DNA from: Gnomoniopsis sp. IMI 355080
Lineage: Eukaryota > Ascomycota > Sordariomycetes > Diaporthales > Gnomoniaceae
Length of the DNA stretch: 61,468 nucleotides
Reading direction: 5' to 3'
Assembly (NCBI GenBank): GCA_027946555.1
Contig: JAPEVC010000213.1
Span: 1 to 61,468, forward strand
Part shown: piece by piece, positions 46,782 through 57,004 of the stretch
Layout of the letters: every line of letters begins with the position of its first letter
Position numbering within the stretch: the stretch's first letter is position 1
Notes under the pieces: generated by a model
Seen by the model: only the letters and a program-made list of their open reading frames with translations
Database searches by the model: none
Told to the model about the DNA's origin: nothing
Program-made: the position numbers and the translations under genes

Positions 46782-48379
46782 AGGTCTTCATGAATGTCCA
46801 ATGGGGACGTTCTCAGCGAGTGATGTTCACTCACTGAACGCGCTCGGGGATATGAAATGCACTGACCCGAAACTTCGGGATATATAGCTTGACGCTTGCA
46901 TTGCATGTTGTCGATTTGAAGCTTCGCGTACCTAGTTAGAGGATCTGCGGAAGTCTCACGCCATGTTTTAGAGCAAGGCTCGGGTGCCTGGCGATTTTTG
47001 TGGTCATGATCATGACACTTAGAGAGGATGGAGCACAATTTTGTACTTTCTGGACGCATTCACTGGCGTCAGGTTCCACGCAGACCGGACAGGGTGTATG
47101 ATGATTTTAGACCTATTATGAAGATAGAATCAAAACATATGTTAATAATGTCTATCTCCTAAGATTGCGATGTGCGTAGTGGTCGCTCAGATCCGGACCT
47201 GCTCGCAATGCTACACAAGGTATTATGGCATAATCATTTGGTTCTGAGTAGCCAAGAGGCGTCGCCTGTGCGAAAACGCTGGGAGAAAAAAACAAGGAAA
47301 CAACTTGATTTCACTTGAAGGCCCGGTCCGTAAGGGCATTATGGTCGTATAGAGCCTTCTTGATTCTCATGACGTCCAAGGCCGAGACAATGGCACTGAG
47401 GAGGAAGCGTACGCAGGAATACTTCGCAGAGCTTTACCAGATTATCGTGCCTTAAGGATGTCTGCCAGGCTCATTGAAAGTTCCTGTTCTCTACTGTCGA
47501 CCGGGGGCTAGAGTTCGAATGACCGTCAAGTTTCAAGGATAGCCAGCATAAGTGGGCCACCATCACAGGATGTCCTTGGAATGACATTATGACGAGAGGT
47601 GACACTATCAAAGACACTGGTAGCGGATGTAAGCCTTTCACAAGGCATAGCCCTAGTTACGATACCAGTCCAAGTTGTTTCAGACGATCGTCTCGGAGCT
47701 GTTGATTGACCCCAAGGATGAACTCACAAAGGAGAATCAGAAGAGGGACATAAGGCTACGGATCGTGTCGTATCGTCGACACAAAGGCACGATCATGGAA
47801 GACGCGTACAATGCTGCAGCCGTGATCCTGACAAGGCCCGTTACGATTAGGAGATGAGTTTGGCATCATGATCCAAACTGGTGCAATGCCGAAAGTCCGA
47901 GGGACGCAAGGAAAACAGACACTTGACCACATGTTCAGAAGCCATCGAGTTGCTCACTCGCGCAGAGTCAAACATGCTCTCGTCGCATCGCTGCTCATTT
48001 TCGACGGTCCCATATTCGCAGCCGAGAAAGAATCGTGATGTTCATGAAGCGGCAGCCACAGGCCGTAGTCGTCGTATTTTCTCTGTCCACTACGAACGCA
48101 TAGCTAGCACGCGGCAACCATCCCGTCCACACTTTCTACTGTGAATGTGTGGTATTTTGGTCCATTTCCTCACGCACACTGCCCGATAGAACGCCCAAAA
48201 GATGAGATAGGTGGTAATCGACCTTTTCCCGATGTGAATTTGGTCATCATGAAGAGAGTATCGGGAATTCGTAAGAAGCAGTTTTTAAAATGCCGTCGAT
48301 TTTGTGTTGTGTGTGAATGCTGTATACATCCAGACCAGACCAGTTCGCCCCGCCCAACCGAAATCAAAGGGGAATGCAT
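46782..48379. other. 1.6 kb convergent intergenic stretch
   Basis: It lies between the 3' ends of the transporter and eL27 genes. No intact gene is seen. On the minus strand at about 47315-47455 two adjacent frames read HDNLVKLCEVFLRTL and then SAIVSALDVMRIKKAL, the second ending ALTDRAFK before a stop. Together they resemble the C-terminal end of a frameshifted gene, but the family is not recognised. Confidence 0.5.
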
Positions 48380-49170
48380 CTAGAATCCTGTGGACAATGT
48401 ATTAGCAAATCATTACCAGCCAGGTAATCTACTCAATCTCGTGTGCAGCCCAGCAGGTTGTACAGCACCCAGAGGTGCGCTGCGCAGCGAGATCGAGACA
48501 CGGGGGCTGTTGTGACATACTCAGAGGGGTGAAGAACCACCTGTTCTTGCCGCTTGTGTACCGCTCCTCCAGGGTCTTCTTGACGGTCTTCTTAGCCTCC
48601 TCGCGCTGGGAGACCTCCTTGAAGGTGTCCGCGGTCAGGGCGCCCTTGAGGCCCTCGAGCTCGAGAGTGTAACGAGTGGGCATCAGGTGGTTGTAGTTGA
48701 CGACCTTGACGAAAGGCTTGATCTTGGAGCGCTTCTCCTGGCGAGTCTTGGACATGCGGCGGGTGATCTTGGATGGGTAGCGCTCGATGCCAGCGACAAG
48801 AGCGTGGCCGTAAGGGTGCGACTTGTTGCCGCTATCGACGGGCTGGATAATGACGACCTGTGTAATAGAACAAACGTGCCCCTTGTCAGTCTCTCTTTCT
48901 TCCATTGGTAAATGCGTTTGTAGCCCAATGCGTTTTCGACATCTTCCTTTCCAAGCTTCTCAATCATCCTTTCCGATCACTGTCCGTTCCGATTGTCCCC
49001 ACTAGACTTCCTCGTTTGCGGTCGTGTCGATTTCGCATTCATCGGTCCCGCTCTCGTCAAACAAATCGTGCAGGTGCAGCAGGTGCAAAGGTCGGGCTTG
49101 ATCTCACCTTCTTTCCCGCATAGCGGCCACGGGTGATGATGGCAACACGGCCAACCTTGAGGAACTTCAT
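48380..49170 (-). CDS. RPL27: 60S ribosomal protein eL27
   Basis: This protein of the large ribosomal subunit is 135 residues long, the family's usual size. Three exons: 49170-49108, 48857-48521 and 48387-48380. It begins MKFLKVGRVAIITRGRYAG (KOW-type motif), continues with VVIIQPVDSGNKSHPYGHAL and VVNYNHLMPTRYTLELE, and ends SGKNRWFFTPLRF, the expected C-terminus. The last exon is only 8 nt (GA TTC TAG), completing Arg, Phe and stop. Reading through the donor GTATGT at 48520 would instead add unrelated residues. The first intron is 250 nt, longer than its neighbours, as is common in fungal ribosomal protein genes. The gene is head to head with NCE101 across 391 bp. Confidence 0.97.
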
Positions 49171-49561
49171 TTTGACTGCTGGTCGGGTCGTAAGGGGGGG
49201 ATGGTGCAGTCGCAGTTGTTGCTGGCGGGTCGTGTTCGAAGATGGAGGTGGTCGAGAGCGGGTAGAATTGTGCGCCTTGCCGCTTGGATTTTTCGACGCT
49301 CGGACCACCTTGCGACGCTCGGACCACCCCACGTGATATCGGAGGAGCAGCTCTAGCTGAAGCTGGCATTTCCCCCGCCTATGACCTATCTTGAGATGAC
49401 CAGAGTGGTCTCTCTTGCTGATTCAAGCCAACCATCTCGGATTGATCAGGGAACATCGTCGTGAAAATTCTGGTTTTTGTTCAGTGGCACGCGAATTCTG
49501 CTTAAAACGCCGCTACACCCGCGACAATCCAGCAGGCGTCTAACTCTCAGTCTCACTGACA
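49171..49561. promoter_or_regulatory. Divergent promoter region of eL27 and NCE101
   Basis: Only 391 bp separate the two start codons, so the promoters must share this stretch. A direct repeat of TTGCGACGCTCGGACCACC-like sequence, with TCGGACCACC near 49300-49309 and 49319-49328, is visible. No TATA box is obvious. Confidence 0.5.
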
Positions 49562-49943
49562 ATGGCTGCACCAACGTACATCATATCCAAGGTCGCAGAC
49601 CCTATTTTCGCCGTTTTCATCGGACTTTCAGCGGCGGCAACGAGGATTAATCGAGAGGGGAAAGAGAAGGGCATACCCACGTCGGAGATTATGGCAGCAG
49701 GCAAAAGGTATGTTAATCACCTCCGTGCGGAGTCTCAGACTTTCATCTACCAAACTTCCCTTTGTATGTTCGACATTCTGACCTTTTGTGAACAGAAGAT
49801 TGGTTGAACTTCTGCCCTCTCAAAGTTCCAGCTTTAGAGACTATTCTGAAACTCGGAAGAGACTGGCTGATCAATACCGGCTCAAAGAAAATGAAGACCA
49901 GAATCGGAAGAAGCTTGCAGCGCAAAATGAGAAAAATGCGTAG
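49562..49943 (+). CDS. NCE101: NCE101-like small membrane protein
   Basis: Two exons, 49562-49707 and 49796-49943 (88-nt intron, GTATGT donor, TTCTGACC branch, CAG acceptor), encode 97 residues. The N-terminal half matches NCE101, a short single-pass membrane protein linked in yeast to non-classical export: TYIISKVADPIFAVFIGLSA then TRINREGKEKG. The hydrophobic segment at about 6-28 is the only membrane span. Yeast NCE101 is about 53 residues. Here the second exon adds some 48 charged residues (RLVELLPSQ; RKRLADQYRLKENEDQNRKK), which look like a coiled coil. The export role is from yeast; the function of the tail is unknown. Confidence 0.85.
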
Positions 49944-50320
49944 ACCGCGTCCTGGTGTTGAAGGAGTCTTGACTCTTCTTGAATTTTCTGCATCGGCAAG
50001 GCTCAACGAAGTCTTGAAATTAATTCCACAGCTGCACCATGGAGCAACCTCTGCCACAACATGACTTGTGGCCAGAGCATCCACATATGGTTTACCCCGG
50101 CCGCACAAACGCTTCCCATTCACAAATTGGCTATGCTTCTAACATCCGAACTGAATGGCCATGGACACGAGACTTCACGCAGCATGCAGACCCCCCGGGT
50201 CCCAGCCGCTTATTCGTTTAAAGACATCTGCAACGCCTTCCTAGAGCCTGAAAGACTCTGGGAACCCTAGCAAGGTATCATATTGGCCGCATCATCTAGA
50301 TCTGCATCGTTGATCTCAAA
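49944..50320. other. Convergent intergenic region (NCE101 / TTC36 homologue)
   Basis: This 377-bp stretch between two stop codons shows no gene and is presumably overlapping 3' UTRs. Confidence 0.6.
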
Positions 50321-51221
50321 TTATCCACTAAAGGCTGGACCATATTCCTTCTTCATTGCCTCACGAACCATCTGCCCGCACAACTTCGCTGTCGGATTCG
50401 TGCTCACAGCAAGTCCTTTGGCAATTTCATTGCCATATCTTCCACCCATGGCAAAATCTGATGACGCAGCTTCCTGAAAGTCCAGCGTTGTCCAAAACGC
50501 CTCTCTTCGATCCCCTTGAATCTGCAATTCACCGCCTCTCGCAAGAGTCTTCGAGGTCTGATGATATATAGCTGCTCTCTGGGTGTGCGCCAACGACAGT
50601 GTCTTGACTGCATGCGGGGATATCTGAGCATGGACTTCGGTTGGTGAGAGCAGGGAAATGCAGGTGTCGAGATCCGATAAAGCTTGACTGGCTGCGGCCT
50701 GTCTTTCCGGCACGTCACCGATAGCGATTAAGGGACTGTCCGATGGGTCGACTCCTGTGACAAGCATTCCGTCACCATACAGGCGTCGAACGACTTGTAC
50801 TCGGTTGTTCCTTGCACTGGCATATGACGGTTTTGCTGCGATGAGTGTACTGAGTCCGCCCAGGCAATTTTTGTACGCGTCAACGGGGCTGCTTCCAGTC
50901 ATGGGCTTCAGTCCAGCAAGCTCGAGCTCAACTTGTTGAACCGCTAATATCATGTTTTTCTCCTCAGTCGCGATGCGCTCATACTCGGTGACATCCGTGA
51001 CATGGGGATCTTTGGGTAGCGAGGAGTCGACTTCCACCGCTTGAGAAGGGTCAAACTCAGGATCTTGAATTTTCTCCCTAACTCATCTTACGTGGTTAGC
51101 AACACTTCCAGCGTCTCATTGCTTCTCACAGTTGGGGCGATTTGCCCCTTGGTGGTCGTGTGAGATCTTCAAAGACTTACAACACATTCAAATCCCGTGT
51201 ACTGAGGAAGAGAGAAGCCAT
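50321..51221 (-). CDS. TTC36: TTC36-family tetratricopeptide protein
   Basis: Two exons, 51221-51181 and 51077-50321 (103-nt intron, GTAAGT donor, CTAACC branch, TAG acceptor), encode 265 residues. The alignment to animal TTC36 is recognisable in order: LNVLEKIQDPEFDPSQ at the N-terminus; a TPR-like core with DAYKNCLGGLSTLIAAKPSYASARNNR and ALSDLDTCISLL; a helix around SLAHTQRAAIYHQ; EAFWTTLDFQEAASSDFAMGG; and the characteristic C-terminal NPTAKLCGQMVREAM. TTC36 proteins are soluble, chaperone-like TPR adaptors. In mammals TTC36 has been reported to bind 4-hydroxyphenylpyruvate dioxygenase and protect it from degradation. Here the gene is divergent from HPPD across 936 bp, so a role in tyrosine catabolism is inferred. 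The ATG at 51221 gives the conserved start MASLFLSTRDLNVL. Confidence 0.88.
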
Positions 51222-52157
51222 GATCTTGGTGTGCTTCTTTTCCTGAGTTTGAGTTATTGCATCAAGTGATACCCTAAGACACGGGACACCGAGAGGCCGG
51301 GTCGCCCGTCTTATTTCTAAGCCGAGGCTGGACGCGGGCTAGAGAGTTGGAGGTGTCTGCCGCAGCCCGCGCGGGTTCAATGGCTTGGGATTAACAAGTG
51401 GTGATAATAGGTCAGCCCTGATTGGCGTCTTGAAGCTTTGGGATTGGTGGAGACTTGGAAGCTCGAAGGACCTGCTTTCACATACTTCCAACTCGTATCC
51501 TCCAGTGCTGCAGGTCTGAATACCGTCTTCGATTCGGGGCAATCATCACAAGAGGTTGGGGTCAATGCGTGCGGTTGAGTCCCCCAAACATCCTTTCCGC
51601 TCCACGGCTTACCGTCGGCACACTTCGGCTTATATATACTACGCTGACCATTCCGCCCTTCGACGCCACGCCTTATTCACTACCGGCGGCTTAAGCAAGT
51701 CAAGGAGTTCCTGACATTGGGTGCATGTCAAGCCGTTGAGTCGGTTTTGGTCAACTTGTCAAGGTGGCAGAAGTTAGTTCTAACAGGGGATATGCCAAAG
51801 TTTCGGCTTGCGATGGCCAATATGTCCCGTCAGCTGGGCAGGACAATGCCGTTGATCTGCCGATGGTCTTGCTCAGGAATATATGCGTCCCCTTCCTGTC
51901 TATTAGTTGCGCGAGCGCCGTCCTTTGACTACTAATCACATTTACTGAACAAGAAGCCCAAAGCATAGACAAAGAACAGAAACGAAAAGTCTCCTTCTCA
52001 ACTTCCGTATCTGCTATCCATCTCTTCATCGCAGCATATCATCTATTGTTATTGCGACGTCTCTCGTCGTATACTCTACCAGAATCAACTCAACCGAGCA
52101 AATAAGATCAGCCAGTTCTCAAAATCTGAGTCACCATAAGATACACTCTGAGTGATA
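51222..52157. promoter_or_regulatory. Shared divergent promoter of the TTC36 homologue and HPPD
   Basis: These 936 bp separate the two start codons. A TATA-like TTATATATACT lies near 51630, about 0.4 kb from the TTC36 start and 0.5 kb from the HPPD start. The 200 bp before HPPD are AC/CT-rich, as in fungal leaders. I see no coding feature inside, so the two genes plausibly share regulation. Confidence 0.55.
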
Positions 52158-53432
52158 ATGAGCCCGTCTGCAATCACTAATGACTCTCCACGCAACTCGG
52201 TAGCCTACGAGGCCAACGGAAGTGCTACCACTTCCTCCACAGACGCAGACCACGCCGTCCGCCACCCTCTCCCGAGTTTCAATGGCTACGACCATGTCAC
52301 TTGGTGGGTGGGCAACGCCAAGCAGGCTGCCTCCTACTACGCGAGCCTCTTCGGCATGAAGCCGCTGGCTTACCGCGGTCTTGAGACGGGTAGCCGCTAC
52401 TTCACCTCCCATGTCGTCTCCAACGGTGACGTCCGCTTCGTCTTCACAAGCCCCATTCGCTCCCTCAAGTATCTTCCCGAGGATGAGCCCATCACCCCGG
52501 AGGAGAAGGTCCTACTCAAGCAGATGCATGAGCACCTGGAACGCCACGGCGATGCAGTCAAGGACGTCGCCTTCGAAGTGGACTCCGTAGAGGGCGTCTT
52601 TACCCGTGCCGTCTCCAACGGCGCCGACGCCGTGCAAGAGCCCATCACCATAGCCGACAAGCAATTTGGTTCCGTGACGACGGCAGTCATCCGCACATAT
52701 GGCGACACAACCCACACACTCATCAGCCGCAACAACTATACTGGTCCCTTCCTGCCAGGCTACCGTGTCGCCAACCTGCCCACCTCTACGCTCGACCTTC
52801 CCGATGTGAAGATGGCCCGCATCGACCACTGTGTCGGTAACCAGGACTGGAACGCAATGTTGGCCGCGTGTGCTTTTTACGAGCGCTGCCTGTCGTTCCA
52901 CCGGTTCTGGTCCGTGGATGATAGCCAGATCAGCACCGAGTTCAGCGCACTCAACAGCATTGTGATGGCGAGCTCCAACGAAGTCGTCAAGATGCCAATC
53001 AATGAGCCAGCGCCTGGTAAGAAGCGCTCACAGATCGAGGAGTATGTCATTTTCAATTCCGGGGCTGGTGTGCAGCACATTGCGATCCAAACGCCCGATA
53101 TCATCTCGACTGTCACGGCGCTAAGGGCGCGGGGAGTGCAATTCATTGACGTGCCCGAGACATACTATACGACGATGAGGCAAAGAATGAAGACGGAGAA
53201 GAGGAACTGGGAGCTGAACGAGGATTTCGAGGTGCTTCAAAGGCTGAACATCCTCATTGATTATGATGAGGGCGGTTATTTGCTGCAGCTATTCACCAAG
53301 CCGTTGATGGATCGGCCTACGGTGTTTATCGAGATCATTCAGCGAAACAAGTTTGATGGGTTCGGTGCCGGCAACTTCAAGAGTTTATTTGAGGCTATTG
53401 AGCGTGAACAGGCTGAGCGTGGCAATTTGTAA
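52158..53432 (+). CDS. hppD: 4-hydroxyphenylpyruvate dioxygenase
   Basis: The enzyme is a non-haem Fe(II) dioxygenase that turns 4-hydroxyphenylpyruvate and O2 into homogentisate and CO2, the second step of tyrosine degradation and the source of pyomelanin precursors. It is a single uninterrupted exon of 424 residues. Two VOC-type domains are seen, the first starting FNGYDHVTWWVGNAKQ and the second MARIDHCVGN. The iron ligands are all present: His224 (ARIDHCVG), His307 (GVQHIAIQ) and Glu392 (FIEIIQRN). Other family marks are the RNWELNEDFEVLQ and GYLLQLFTKPL segments and the C-terminal GFGAGNFKSLFEAIE. The start at 52158 (MSPSAI) is used; the in-frame GTG two codons earlier is not a likely start. 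Confidence 0.98.
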   Translation: MSPSAITNDSPRNSVAYEANGSATTSSTDADHAVRHPLPSFNGYDHVTWWVGNAKQAASYYASLFGMKPLAYRGLETGSRYFTSHVVSNGDVRFVFTSPIRSLKYLPEDEPITPEEKVLLKQMHEHLERHGDAVKDVAFEVDSVEGVFTRAVSNGADAVQEPITIADKQFGSVTTAVIRTYGDTTHTLISRNNYTGPFLPGYRVANLPTSTLDLPDVKMARIDHCVGNQDWNAMLAACAFYERCLSFHRFWSVDDSQISTEFSALNSIVMASSNEVVKMPINEPAPGKKRSQIEEYVIFNSGAGVQHIAIQTPDIISTVTALRARGVQFIDVPETYYTTMRQRMKTEKRNWELNEDFEVLQRLNILIDYDEGGYLLQLFTKPLMDRPTVFIEIIQRNKFDGFGAGNFKSLFEAIEREQAERGNL

Positions 53433-53779
53433 AGCATGGCGTATGGAATATAGCAGAGCGAAGCACCGGTTCTAATGATTTTCTTTCAGCAAAGGCTTCA
53501 TTTGAGAATGACGAGTTTCTATGCCCAGGGCTCTTGAGATGCCTGAATTATCTACGAATCTCGTCTAATGCAATGATCAAGTGCTATGCGAAGCCCACGA
53601 AATGCAGAATTCGCGTAAATGACTTGACGTCCCCTCGTGAACTGGCCACTTGTAATGTTTCTTTTGCCCCAGAACGCCCCGAAATGTAAACCCACAATCC
53701 AGACATGCCCAGTATTGCTCTGGACGGATATCAAAGACCTCCAAGGCCAAAATGCATCCAACGCCTATTGTTGCCGTGT
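53433..53779. other. Convergent intergenic region (HPPD / SSL1)
   Basis: 347 bp between two stop codons, probably 3' UTRs; no other feature seen. Confidence 0.6.
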
Positions 53780-55412
53780 TCAATCCAGAATCATCGCCCC
53801 ATTTGAGTGAACCACCCCGTTGCCAGGGACATCCGCCGCTTCCAACTCCAACTGAGCCTGCGCCACAGCCCGCGTGTCACTTTGGCAACCTGGACAGTTA
53901 TGCACCACTTCGTGCGCAAAGACGTCACAATCGATGCAAAAGTGGTTGTGGCACACCACACACGCATACCGCCCGCTTTCGCTGACATCCTCAAGCTTCT
54001 TGGCCTGTTCCGCATTCAGGGTGGCCTTTGTCGGCTCGTTCTCCTTCTCTTTGCCCTTGTCTTTGGATACCGGAGGAAAGGTTGTGAGACAAGCATAGCA
54101 TGCGGCGGATTTGTGCGCCTCGCTCCACGGTACCTTGACCCAATTTCGCAGCGGAAACAGGTGGTGGTACGAGCGGGCAAGATGAGTGGAAAGAATAAGC
54201 GTGAGTCCGCAGCAGGGACATTCTGCTGGCAGGCGGCACACCTTGGTGCTGCATCTCGTGCATAGATAGCCTTCTCGACTTGGTTTGTGATGGCATGCGC
54301 AGAAGCTGATGGCGTCCTTCTTCTTGAAACCCATCTTCATTCTCGGCTCGCCAGATGCCTTATTCCTGGCAGGACCGACGACAGCCTCGGTCTTGGTCCG
54401 CGAGGGGAAGCCCATCATAAGGAGACTGGCGCTGTTTTTCTCGGTCTGTAATGTAGGCGGTGGTGTAGTACTCGCGAGGAAAAGCTCCCTAAAGTGTTGC
54501 TCGTGCTGCGCGACCGAGTAGCAGCTCGAGTCGCCGCCGTTGGTTCTAGAGCATAACTCGGCACAGATAGCCACCTGAGCAGCCAGCCCCACCATTGACA
54601 CGCGTATACGATCCGAGATGAGGTTATTTATGGTGTCGTGTATGTCGCCAGGGTCACTGGAGAGGAGAGCGCCGTATATGATGAGGACTTCGCGGGTACC
54701 GTGCGAGGGAGTGTGGCTGAAGGGCAGTGTCAGTCAATAAGCGCATGTTTGAGTCCAGATGGGAAAGCGTCACAACGTACAAGAGCTCGCCGCGACACAT
54801 TTCCAGAGCATTCTGGAGACTAGGGTCTCCTTCAGGCTCTTTGTCCTTCTCGATCGCCCGCAGTCTGTCTATGAGCACGGCGGGGTTGCCCGTCATCTCC
54901 GAAACCCTCTTCGCCACGCCCAGCCTCATGATGACTATGCCCATTTGCGAGATGGGGTTCTGTTCAAAGTACTCGCGCACAAACTCCACCGCATAGCTCA
55001 TCGTCAGCCTGAAGCGGTTTGGTAGCAGGTCCTTTTCCATCATGGCAAAAGACATGTCCAACACCAGTACCAAATGCCGTATGATGCCGCGTTGCAGCGG
55101 GGTCGTGTCACGGAGCAGGCGGCGGCGTTTGTCGGCTTCGACAGTCTGCGTGAGGGCTATGTTTCCCTCCTCATCCTCTGGCACGCCTTGTAGCCAATTG
55201 AACTTGCCCTCCTCCCATGCCGCGAGCTGCCGTTGTTTCTTCCTGCGGTCGCGTGAGGGTTTACTGCCACCGAGGGATTTCTGGTGAGATCGAGTGCCTA
55301 ATCTCGAGGAGTCAAGGCCTCCGTTGTGCTCGGTGCCGCTCGTCACTTGGTGGTCGTTGATGTCATCGTCGGAATAGGTGCCGACGTACTCGCCATCGCT
55401 GTCGTCGGCCAT
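53780..55412 (-). CDS. SSL1: TFIIH core subunit Ssl1 (p44)
   Basis: Two exons, 55412-54781 and 54716-53780 (64-nt intron, GTACGT donor, CTGAC branch, CAG acceptor), encode 522 residues. Ssl1/p44 is part of the TFIIH core used in transcription initiation and nucleotide excision repair, where it activates the Rad3/XPD helicase. After an acidic and basic N-terminus comes the family block LRDTTPLQRGIIRHLVLVLD opening a von Willebrand A-like domain (about 105-310), including FVREYFEQNPISQMG and EVLIIYGALLSSDPGDI. Then come zinc-binding regions: CACHHK with CTRCSTKVCRLPAECPCCGL, and a C-terminal RING-like domain with CYAC, YACVVCHNHFCIDCDVF and HNCPGC. The C4-type cysteines look complete. Confidence 0.96.
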
Positions 55413-57004
55413 GGCCGTTCAGGCTCGGGCTTGCTGCTGTGGATCGACGTCGAATGGAGGGTCTGAGTGGTTGTATCGGCATAGATCTGCTGGGAGAGGA
55501 TATTTGATAGCCGAGCGTCGAGTCTGCAGAACCTCGGGACTCCAAGAGACGGCTGAGAATCCGCGAGCAGCACGGAGAATAACTGACGAGGTTGACGACT
55601 TTGCCCTTCCACCTCGAGGCTGAAGCCGGAGCTTTAGCTCAGCACAGCCGCGTCTGAGTGGATCTCTTTTTTAGACCAATGACGTCGCTTACCAAATGAG
55701 CGGTTCACTCCACCTCACTCCATCCTACCAGCACTTGATGTCCCATCACCACTTTTCTCATTCATTCGTGCCCATGGATCGATGGCGGACCTCTAGAGAC
55801 TGTCTGTGTTTTAACACATTAGCACGTGCGGCCCCTCTCCCTAGCAGTGGTTCCCCGTGTCAGCTAGTCTACAGTCACGCACAAGATATCAGAATGGATT
55901 TCCACTGAGACGTGCTTGTTAGCAGGATATAGTGACCCGCACTCAACCAGCTGATGGGAAGGCTTAATTCCAGCTACATTTTGAGATTTGGAGTGGGATA
56001 ACCGAGCTGCAAATCCGAGACTGATGCATCAATCAATTGTTCTGCGGGCAGCTGAGTGGTAGAGTAGCTGACTTAACAGCCAGAGATATATTCGAGCGAT
56101 TACCCTGCTGGGAATGGCACACTTTGGGTAATCACCGTGACAACTGCCAGGGACGGGAGACACTTTTCATGCAACATGCTTTGTCTCAATAATGTAGACA
56201 GGCAAGTTCTTGCCCAGTACACATCACAAACTTTCTGATAATGAAGAGACAGCCTGGACAAGCTTCGCATGGTACGGCCAAGAATGTGAGTGAGCCGATT
56301 TGCGTGCGTTTTGGCAGTGTACGAGCGATGGATGCGTGGGACCGCTACGTGACAGAAGACCTCAGAAAGCTGGAGTCGTAGAAATTCTGTTCGTATCATT
56401 TTGTACACTATCTGGCCGTATTTCGCGCCACAAGATCCTTGTTCCAGTTGACCCTTTTTCGCCCGTCAAGTTTGCCGATCCCACGATTTCAGCGCAGAAC
56501 GGTATCTCTTGGCACGCTTTTTGACAAAAGAAAAATCCAGACAGAATGCACGCAAAGTTGCCCGACCGCCGGTCCCACCTGCCTGGCCCTCGTCCAATAC
56601 AAAACCCTGAACGCCAGAACCGAGTATAGTTCTACATGAGACCGCCCGATGGACGAACGCCGGTCTATTGACAAATGATTCATCACAACCACATGCTCTT
56701 CGACCAATACCATTTGGGTGCCCGTCTTTATGTATCCAAAGTGGTCCCTCTTCCTCTTGGACATAGGAAATATCCGGCTGTCATGCTCCACTATATGCTG
56801 CTGCTGTGAGTCCGCTGAAACGCCGCCAAGTATTGTCCACAATTCAACATATATATCGTAGAATATCCGCGTTCCAAGACTTGCTCCACATGGTGGGCTT
56901 TCCGCGTCGCCTATGGGGTGCCGTAAGATGCGCCAAATCGAGGACGCTAGGCGTGCTTGGCCATTACCATTCAACCGCTGCTAATATTAATCTGAGTGGT
57001 AAAT
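55413..57004. other. 1.6 kb intergenic stretch
   Basis: It lies upstream of SSL1 and downstream of the LisH/WD40 gene, with no supported gene. A tRNA-like string near 56045-56115 was examined and rejected. Confidence 0.55.

Noticed and set aside
56045..56115. tRNA-like string with a D-arm-like GAGTGGTAGAG and a TTCGAGC loop
   Set aside because: The acceptor, anticodon and T stems do not pair and no sensible anticodon can be placed; at best a very old fragment.
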